Below, one piece after another: positions 58,196 through 64,000 of a DNA stretch of 64,000 nt. A program made the translations under genes and the position numbers. Numbering within the stretch: position 1 is the first letter of the stretch; every line of letters starts with the position of its first letter. The notes below the pieces were generated by a model. That model saw only the letters and a list, made by a program, of their open reading frames with translations. It ran no database searches and was not told where the DNA came from. This stretch comes from Amphibiibacter pelophylacis (GTDB taxonomy: Bacteria > Pseudomonadota > Gammaproteobacteria > Burkholderiales > Burkholderiaceae_C), in assembly GCF_037688875.1 (NCBI RefSeq), contig NZ_JAWDIE010000007.1:87572-151571 (forward strand), read 5' to 3'.

Positions 58196-59044
58196 TCAGC
58201 CGCGGCCGAGGTAGGACGCCATCACGCGCGGGTCCGTGCGGACCTGCGCCAGCGTGCCCTGCGCCAGCAAGGCGCCTTCGGCCAGCACGCTGACCAGGCC
58301 GGTCTCGCCCGCCAGCCGGGCGACGAAATCCATGTCGTGCTCGATGACCAGCATGGCGCACTGGCCGCGCAGGCCCAGGATCAGGTCGGCCAGCTCGGCG
58401 GTTTCTTCGTCGGACAGCCCGGCCGCCGGTTCGTCCAGCAGCAGCAGGCGCGGCTGCTGCATCAGCAGCATGCCGATCTCCAGCCGCTGCTTCTGGCCGT
58501 GCGACAGCTCGCCCGCTAGCCGAAAGGCGCTGTCCTCCAGACGAATCTGCTCAAGCACCGCCTGGATGCGCGCTTTTTGCCCCGCGTCCAGGCGGGCGCG
58601 CCAGTGGTGCCACCAGTGGCGGCTGCCGCTTTGCGTCAGCTCCAGGTTCTCCCAGACCGCCAGGTGCTCGCAGACCGTGGGTTTCTGGAACTTGCGACCC
58701 ACGCCGGCCTGGGCGATCTGGGCTTCGCTGTGCGTCAGCGCGTCCAGCGCCTGGCCCAGGAAGACCTGGCCGTCGATGCGGGCGTTGCGCCGGTGGGTCT
58801 TGCCGGTGATCACATCCATCAGCGTGGTTTTGCCCGCGCCATTGGGGCCGATGACACAGCGCAGTTCCAGATCGCGAACATAGAGGTTGAGCGCATTGAT
58901 GGCGCGAAAAGTGCCAAAGTGTACGCTCAGGTCCTCGATGTAGAGGATGTCGCCATGGACGACGTCCAGCTCGCCCTCGGTCACCGGCCGCATGCCGATG
59001 GCGCTGTCGTTGAGTCCGGCGGTGCCGGTGGCGTTGTGGCTCAT
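58196..59044 (-). CDS. urtD: Urea ABC transporter ATPase UrtD
   Basis: A 282-residue ATPase. After a 40-residue extension come the Walker A GPNGAGKTTL, the family segment GVGRKFQKPTVCEHLAVWENLEL, signature LSHGQKQRLEIGMLL and Walker B LLLLDEPAAGLSD. The ATG at 59044 overlaps the urtC stop (ATGA) and has AAAGGGA in front. Confidence 0.95.
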   Translation of the reverse strand: MSHNATGTAGLNDSAIGMRPVTEGELDVVHGDILYIEDLSVHFGTFRAINALNLYVRDLELRCVIGPNGAGKTTLMDVITGKTHRRNARIDGQVFLGQALDALTHSEAQIAQAGVGRKFQKPTVCEHLAVWENLELTQSGSRHWWHHWRARLDAGQKARIQAVLEQIRLEDSAFRLAGELSHGQKQRLEIGMLLMQQPRLLLLDEPAAGLSDEETAELADLILGLRGQCAMLVIEHDMDFVARLAGETGLVSVLAEGALLAQGTLAQVRTDPRVMASYLGRG

Positions 59045-60168
59045 GCTGCGGTCCCTTTCAGTGCTTTCAGGCGCGCGCCCAGGCTGACCAGTCCGCCCGG
59101 CAGCCACAGCGTCACCAGGACAAACAGGCCCCCCAGCACGAAAAGCCAGCCATCGGCCCAGGTGGCGGTCAGCACCGTTTTGGCGCCATTGACGCCCAGC
59201 GCGCCGACAATCGGTCCCCAGACCGTGGCCCGGCCGCCCACGGCGACCCAGATCGCCATCTCAATCGACTGCACCGGCGCCATTTCACCCGGGTTGATGA
59301 TGCCGACCTGCGGCACATAGAGTGCCCCGGCGATGCCGCACAGCACGGCGGAAATCGTCCAGATCACCAGACGATACGGCAGAGCGCTGTAGCCCGAGGT
59401 GGTGAGACGCCCTTCGGCGTCGCGCAGACCCAGCACCACCTTACCCAGACGCGACACCATGATGGCGCGGCACAGCAGCAGGCTGCCCAGCAGCAGGGCA
59501 AAGCTCAGACCCAGCAGCACAAGGCGCGTGCTGTCCTGGGTGATGTCCCAGCCCAGCAGCGTGCGAAAGCCGGTGAAGCCGTTGTTGCCGCCCAGGCCCG
59601 TCTCGTTGCGAAAGAACAGCAGCATGGCGCAGTAGGTCAGCGCCTGGGTGATGATGGACAGATACACGCCCTTGATGCGCGAGCGGAACATCATCCAGCC
59701 CAGGGCCAGCGCCAGCAGGCCCGGCACCAGCACGATCAGCAGCAGCGTGGCGGCCAACGAGCCCGAAGCCTGCCAGAACCAGGGCAGCGTCTGCCAGTCC
59801 AGGAAGGACATGAACTCCGGAAGCCCGCCCCCCGCCGCCACGCGCACCAGGTGCATGCCCATGACGTAGCCGCCCAGCGCGAAAAACAGCGCATGCCCCA
59901 GGCTGAGAATGCCGCAATAGCCCCAGACCAGATTCAGCGCCAGCGCCGCTGTGGCGTAGCACAGGATCTTGCCCAGCAGCGTCACGCCGTAGGCGGACAG
60001 GTGCCAGACGCTGTCCGGCGGTGCCACCAGAACCATCAGCGGCACAGCGATACAGGCCAGCAGCGTCAGCCCCAGCAGAGCCAGCCAGGTCGGGCGGGAG
60101 AACAGCGGCGCACGCTCGGGCAGGTCCGCAATGCGCAGCACACGGCCACGCGGATCAGGGGAAGTCAT
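59041..60168 (-). CDS. urtC: Urea ABC transporter permease UrtC
   Basis: A 375-residue membrane protein of the LivM type with about ten hydrophobic segments. CYATAALALNLVWGYCGILSLGH and GLGGNNGFTGF are typical of UrtC. GGAGATTCCTG precedes the ATG at 60168, 13 bases after urtB. Confidence 0.94.
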   Translation of the reverse strand: MTSPDPRGRVLRIADLPERAPLFSRPTWLALLGLTLLACIAVPLMVLVAPPDSVWHLSAYGVTLLGKILCYATAALALNLVWGYCGILSLGHALFFALGGYVMGMHLVRVAAGGGLPEFMSFLDWQTLPWFWQASGSLAATLLLIVLVPGLLALALGWMMFRSRIKGVYLSIITQALTYCAMLLFFRNETGLGGNNGFTGFRTLLGWDITQDSTRLVLLGLSFALLLGSLLLCRAIMVSRLGKVVLGLRDAEGRLTTSGYSALPYRLVIWTISAVLCGIAGALYVPQVGIINPGEMAPVQSIEMAIWVAVGGRATVWGPIVGALGVNGAKTVLTATWADGWLFVLGGLFVLVTLWLPGGLVSLGARLKALKGTAA

Positions 60169-60181
60169 CAGGAATCTCCGG

Positions 60182-61861
60182 TCAGGCTTCGGCACTGCGG
60201 CCTTTGAGGGCAAACAGGCCCTGGGGGCGCTTCTGGATGAAGAGCACGATCAGCAGCAGGACGACGATCCTGGTCAGCACCGCGCCCATGTAAGGCTCGG
60301 CCAGCTTGCCGCCCACCCCCAGCCCCAGCGAGGCGACGAGCGTTCCGGCCAGTTGCCCGACGCCGCCCAGCACCACCACCATGAAAGAATCGATGATGTG
60401 GCCCTGGCCCATGTCCGGCCCCACATTGCTGATCTGCGACAGCGCGCAACCGCCCAGTCCCGCGATGCCCGAACCCAGCCCGAAGGCCAGGTTGTCCACC
60501 CGTCGCGTGCGCACGCCCACGCAGGACGCCATGCGCCGGTTCTGGGTCACGGCACGCACAAACAGGCCCAGCCGCGTGCGCGTCAGCAGCAGCCACACCG
60601 CCAGCAGCACCGCTGCCGCAAAGACCAGCACGGCGATCCGGCTGTTCAGCAGCTGCAGGCCGGGCAGCCAGTCCTGGAAGGGCATCTGCGCCCCGGCCAG
60701 CCACGAGGGGTTGGCCACTTCGACGTTCTGCGCGCCAAACAGCGTGCGCACCGTCTGCATCAGGATCAGGCTGATGCCGAAGGTGGCCAGCAGCGAATCC
60801 ACCGGTTTGCCGTACAGGTGGCGCAGCACCAGGCTCTCGATCAGCATACCGACCAGAGCGGCGGCCCCAAAAGACGCGGGAATCGCCAGCCAGATGTACT
60901 GGTCCAGCCAGCCGGGGGCCAGCGAGCGCACCGCGCTCTGGGTCAGCCAGGTGGCGTAGGCGCCGATCATCAGCATCTCGCCGTGCGCCATATTGATCAC
61001 GCCCATCAGCCCGTAGGTGATGGCCAGGCCCATGGCCGCCATCAGCAGGATGCTGGCCGCAGACAGGCCGCTGAACACGGTGTTGAACCACTGCGCGCGC
61101 TCGTGCCGCTTTTGATAGGTGGCCAGCGCCTCGGCCACGCGCAGCCGCCAGCCTTTGGACAGCGATTCGTCCTGCGACAGACGCCGCAGCGGCGGCAGCG
61201 CCTCGGGCGCACTGGCCTGCGCCAGGGTGTCCAGCACCGCCAGGGTAGCGCGGGTGGCATCGCCAGCGTCCGGCGCGCTCTGCCACAGCGCGTCGCCCTG
61301 CGCGGGCAGGGCCTGCAAGGCAGACAGCACCTGCAGCGCACCGCGCAGATCGCTCTGTTTTTCGGCCGCCAGCGCCTGCGCGACCAGGCCTGGCGCGATC
61401 TCGCCCGGTGACTGCAGCGCGTGGCTGACAGCAGCACGGCGCACCGCCACGTCGGGCGAGAGCAGCTCGTAAGCGCCCAGCGCCGCGCCCAGCAGCTGGC
61501 GCAGCCGATTATTGAGCACCGGCGTGGCGCCAGCCGCCAGCGCCTCGGCACTGATCTCGGGCACGGGCTGGCCCGAGACCGGATCCAGTGCTGCGCCACT
61601 GCCCGCATCCTGGATCAGCACGCGCTCGCCCACCTGGCGCAGCCTGTCCTGATCCAGCGCGCGCAGCACGCGCTCGCTGGCCGGGCTGGTCACATCCGCC
61701 ACCGCCTGCAGCGCTTGCAGGCGCTCGGAGAAGTCACCTGAGAACAGCGCCTGCAGCCCGGCCGCCTGCGGTTGGGCCTGCTGGGCCTGCACAGCAGGCG
61801 AACCCAACAGGGTCAGCAAAAGTGCCGCAGCGCAGGCCAGCGCACGCAGCAGGCGGCTCAT
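60182..61861 (-). CDS. urtB: Urea ABC transporter permease UrtB
   Basis: A 559-residue protein. A signal peptide (about 1-27) and a periplasmic helical domain of some 230 residues precede the LivH-type permease part (SAASILLMAAMGLAITYGLMGVINMAHGE, in the middle of the protein). This long N-terminal domain is usual for UrtB and absent from LivH. The ATG at 61861 overlaps the urtA stop (ATGA), with AAGGACG upstream. Confidence 0.94.
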   Translation of the reverse strand: MSRLLRALACAAALLLTLLGSPAVQAQQAQPQAAGLQALFSGDFSERLQALQAVADVTSPASERVLRALDQDRLRQVGERVLIQDAGSGAALDPVSGQPVPEISAEALAAGATPVLNNRLRQLLGAALGAYELLSPDVAVRRAAVSHALQSPGEIAPGLVAQALAAEKQSDLRGALQVLSALQALPAQGDALWQSAPDAGDATRATLAVLDTLAQASAPEALPPLRRLSQDESLSKGWRLRVAEALATYQKRHERAQWFNTVFSGLSAASILLMAAMGLAITYGLMGVINMAHGEMLMIGAYATWLTQSAVRSLAPGWLDQYIWLAIPASFGAAALVGMLIESLVLRHLYGKPVDSLLATFGISLILMQTVRTLFGAQNVEVANPSWLAGAQMPFQDWLPGLQLLNSRIAVLVFAAAVLLAVWLLLTRTRLGLFVRAVTQNRRMASCVGVRTRRVDNLAFGLGSGIAGLGGCALSQISNVGPDMGQGHIIDSFMVVVLGGVGQLAGTLVASLGLGVGGKLAEPYMGAVLTRIVVLLLIVLFIQKRPQGLFALKGRSAEA

Positions 61862-63141
61862 AGCGGGGCGTCCTTCTTGCCCGCGTTGCCCGGAATGTAA
61901 GGGCTCCAGGGCTGGGCGCGGATCGGGCCTTTGCTTTTCCAGACCACATCGAACTGGCCATCCGGACGAATCTCGCCGATCAGCGCCGGTTTGATCAGGT
62001 GATGGTTGCTCGCCATTTCCAGCGTGTAGCCACTGGGCGCGGCGACCTTCTGGCCGATCATGGCCTTGCGCACGGCGTTCACGTCGGTGCTTCCGGCCTT
62101 TTCGACGGCCGCTTTCCACATCCGCAGGCCAACCACCGTGGCTTCCATCGGGTCATTGGTGATGGGCTTGCTGGCCGTCGGCAGATTTTTGGATTTGGCG
62201 TAGGCCGTCCAGCTGGCGATGAACTTTTTGTTCTCGGAGTTGTTCAGCGACATGAAGTAATTCCACGACGCCAGGTGGCCCACCAGGTTTTTGGTGTCCA
62301 CGCCACGCAGCTCTTCTTCGCCGACCGAGAATGCCATCACCGGCGTTTCGGTGGCTTTGATGCCCGCGTTGGCCAGTTCCTTGTAAAAGGACACATTGGA
62401 ATCGCCGTTGACCGTGGAGATCACCGCCGTTTTTCCGCCCGCGGCCATGCTCTTGATGCGTGCGACGATGGTCTGGTAATCCGAAAACCCAAACGGCGTA
62501 TAGGTTTCTGCAATGTCTTTTTCCGGAATGCCCTTGGCTTTCAGGAAGCCGCGCAGAATCTTGTTGGTGGTGCGTGGATACACGTAATCTGTGCCAAGCA
62601 GGAAGAAACGCTTGTACCCCCCACCTTCCGGGCTCATCAGATACTCCACCGCCGGAATGGCCTGCTGGTTGGGCGCGGCGCCGGTGTAAAAGACGTTTTT
62701 GCTCAGCTCTTCGCCCTCATACTGCACTGGGTAATAGAGCAGACCATTCAGTTCCTCCACCACCGGCAGCACCGATTTGCGCGACACCGAGGTCCAGCAG
62801 CCAAAGACTGCGGCCACTTTATCCTTGGTCAGCAGTTCGCGGGCTTTTTCAGCAAACAGCGGCCAGTTGGAGGCCGGATCCACCACCACGGGTTTGAGCT
62901 GACGGCCCAGAACGCCACCCGATTTATTGATGGCTTCGATTTCCATCAGTGCCGCATCTTTGAGCGCGGTTTCGGAAATCGCCATGGTGCCGGACAGCGA
63001 ATGCAGTATCCCGATGGGAATCGGCGACTTATCCTGCGCCTGGGCCCAAGGCGCGAAACCGGCACACAGGGCCGCAGCCCAAGCCAGCACGTGGCGGCGT
63101 TTCAGGGTCGAAGACAGCGAAACAGAGGATGAGGGGCGCAT
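61858..63141 (-). CDS. urtA: Urea ABC transporter substrate-binding protein UrtA
   Basis: A 427-residue periplasmic binding protein, first gene of the urea operon. A signal peptide covers about 1-35 (LKRRHVLAWAAALCAGFAPWAQAQ). The mature protein starts KSPIPIGILHSLSGTMAISE; VFGCWTSVSRKSVLPVVEE and YPVQYEGEE are UrtA marks. GGAGCTATTC precedes the ATG. A sigma-54 promoter and an NtrC-like dyad lie upstream. Confidence 0.96.
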   Translation of the reverse strand: MRPSSSVSLSSTLKRRHVLAWAAALCAGFAPWAQAQDKSPIPIGILHSLSGTMAISETALKDAALMEIEAINKSGGVLGRQLKPVVVDPASNWPLFAEKARELLTKDKVAAVFGCWTSVSRKSVLPVVEELNGLLYYPVQYEGEELSKNVFYTGAAPNQQAIPAVEYLMSPEGGGYKRFFLLGTDYVYPRTTNKILRGFLKAKGIPEKDIAETYTPFGFSDYQTIVARIKSMAAGGKTAVISTVNGDSNVSFYKELANAGIKATETPVMAFSVGEEELRGVDTKNLVGHLASWNYFMSLNNSENKKFIASWTAYAKSKNLPTASKPITNDPMEATVVGLRMWKAAVEKAGSTDVNAVRKAMIGQKVAAPSGYTLEMASNHHLIKPALIGEIRPDGQFDVVWKSKGPIRAQPWSPYIPGNAGKKDAPL

Positions 63142-63186
63142 GAATAGCTCCGTAGTATGTGCAGCACATGCCGCAATCTCTACTTA

Positions 63187-63201
63187 GCAAGTCCTGTGCC
63201 A
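63187..63201 (-). promoter_or_regulatory. Sigma-54 promoter of the urt-ure operon
   Basis: On the minus strand: TGGCACA-GGAC-TTGC followed by T, a full match to TGGCAYR-N4-TTGCW. The start point would be near 63175, about 35 bases before the urtA ATG. Confidence 0.85.
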
Positions 63202-63250
63202 GCATCAAATCAGCTATCAGGCCGCCGAAATGCTGAATTCACACATACTG

Positions 63251-63267
63251 CGCACCGTATCGGTGTG
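63251..63267. promoter_or_regulatory. NtrC-like binding dyad
   Basis: CGCACC-GTATC-GGTGTG is close to the NtrC consensus TGCACC-N5-GGTGCA (two changed outer bases). It lies about 50 bases behind the -24 element of the urt-ure sigma-54 promoter, suggesting induction under nitrogen limitation. Binding is inferred. Confidence 0.65.
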
Positions 63268-63355
63268 CCTGCACGCACTGCACTGGGGCCCGCCCTGCTG
63301 CGGTGCAGCACAGCAACAAGTCAAACAGGCCTGCAAGCTCAGCTACACTTCGCGC

Positions 63356-63901
63356 ATGTCACCCGATTTCATCGCCGTCGATGTTGAAACCGCCAACCCG
63401 CGCATGGGCAGCATCTGCCAGATCGGGCTTGTGGCGTTCAAGGATGGGGCTGTGGTGGATCAGTTCGAGCAGCTCATCAACCCCGGCGATCATTTCGACC
63501 CCTGGAATGTGAAAGTGCACGGCATCCGAGCCCACGACGTGGCCCATGCCCCCACCTGGAGCGAATGCTGGCCGGTTCTGGCGCTGTGGCTGGAGGGACC
63601 AGTGTGCGTCATCAGCCACACCTTGTTTGACCGCAGGGCCATTGCAGCCGCCTGCGACGACAGTGCTCTGGTGTGGACGCCCGCACCGTGGATGGACAGC
63701 ACACGCGTGGTGCGTCAGACCTGGAAGCAGTTTGCCCAGCGTGGCTATGGTCTGGGCAACATTGCAGCATTCCTCGGACTGGAATTTGATCACCACAATG
63801 CCCGCGCGGATGCCGAAATGGCCGGGCGTATTGTCTGCATTGCACAGCAGCAGCGCGGCCAAACTTGGGCGACCTTAGCACGCCAGTTTGCATCCGCTTG
63901 A
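63356..63901 (+). CDS. DnaQ-type 3'-5' exonuclease (DEDDh family)
   Basis: A 181-residue protein consisting of one exonuclease domain. ExoI motif is FIAVDVETAN, ExoII-like VISHTLFDRRAI, and ExoIII HNARADAEMAGRI with the catalytic His and Asp. VKVHGIRAHDV is typical of polymerase III epsilon-like proteins. It has no polymerase or UvrC part, so it is a stand-alone repair or RNA-processing nuclease. I start at the ATG at 63356; upstream frame is promoter DNA. Confidence 0.9.
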   Translation: MSPDFIAVDVETANPRMGSICQIGLVAFKDGAVVDQFEQLINPGDHFDPWNVKVHGIRAHDVAHAPTWSECWPVLALWLEGPVCVISHTLFDRRAIAAACDDSALVWTPAPWMDSTRVVRQTWKQFAQRGYGLGNIAAFLGLEFDHHNARADAEMAGRIVCIAQQQRGQTWATLARQFASA

Positions 63902-64000
63902 CCAGCAAGTTGCCCTGAAGCCCGCAAGACCTTAGAAACGCAGAATAGCATCGGTGCGGATTTGGCTCGCGCAAAAGGAGCAGCCCCCGAAGCACAAAGG
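63902..64000. other. Window end, no gene recognised
   Basis: The last 99 bases after the exonuclease stop contain no open frame, terminator hairpin or RNA gene I can support. Confidence 0.5.

Overview
The window is chromosomal DNA from a high-GC betaproteobacterium, most likely a member of the Burkholderiales. The pointers are the nar operon carrying a PpiC-type isomerase gene, the fdo-fdhE-selA-selB-selC order, a urt-ure urea super-operon and paired ATP-grasp/alpha-E genes. I cannot name the genus. No rRNA, CRISPR array, intact insertion sequence or prophage was seen.

Layout. 1-5004: end of a nitrate reductase operon (narH tail, narJ, narI, a parvulin-type isomerase) and its narX/narL sensor-regulator pair. 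5017-12115: housekeeping and stress genes (ychF, tex, a lone sulfate-binding protein, umuDC, a small HExxH membrane protein). 12091-16379: DUF779 protein plus acetaldehyde dehydrogenase, divergent from a sigma-54 activator, with a consensus sigma-54 promoter and paired upstream sites between them. 16539-31429: a visibly more A/T-rich aldarate/uronate catabolic block: GntR regulator, two glucarate dehydratases, galactarate dehydratase, aldarate permease, KdgD, 2-oxoglutarate semialdehyde dehydrogenase, uronate dehydrogenase, an SMP-30 lactonase and an ABC importer. Together these can take D-glucuronate or D-galacturonate through lactone and aldarate to 2-oxoglutarate. A shared TTGTATGATG motif lies in front of the regulator and two operons.

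31676-41981: a transglutaminase-like protein, then on the minus strand tRNA-Sec (selC), selB, selA, fdhE and fdoI-fdoH-fdoG. The formate dehydrogenase alpha subunit is read through an in-frame UGA (selenocysteine 197) with a SECIS hairpin directly behind it. The enzyme and its selenium insertion factors are one cluster. Formate dehydrogenase and the Nar operon together suggest formate-nitrate respiration.

42224-50666: ATP-grasp and alpha-E genes (one separate pair, one fusion) with a transglutaminase, interrupted at 44640-47110 by accessory DNA. That DNA holds a broken N-terminal piece of an integron integrase, a strong dyad over a promoter, an orphan P-loop ATPase gene and an attC-like end overlapping its stop codon. 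I read it as the fossil of a chromosomal integron with one retained cassette, and it is the most unusual part of the window.

50755-63141: a SWIB protein, a small membrane protein, a GST-like protein and a twelve-gene minus-strand urea operon (urtABCDE-ureDABCEFG). A consensus sigma-54 promoter and an NtrC-like dyad in front of urtA point to nitrogen control. 63356-63901 encodes a DnaQ-type exonuclease.
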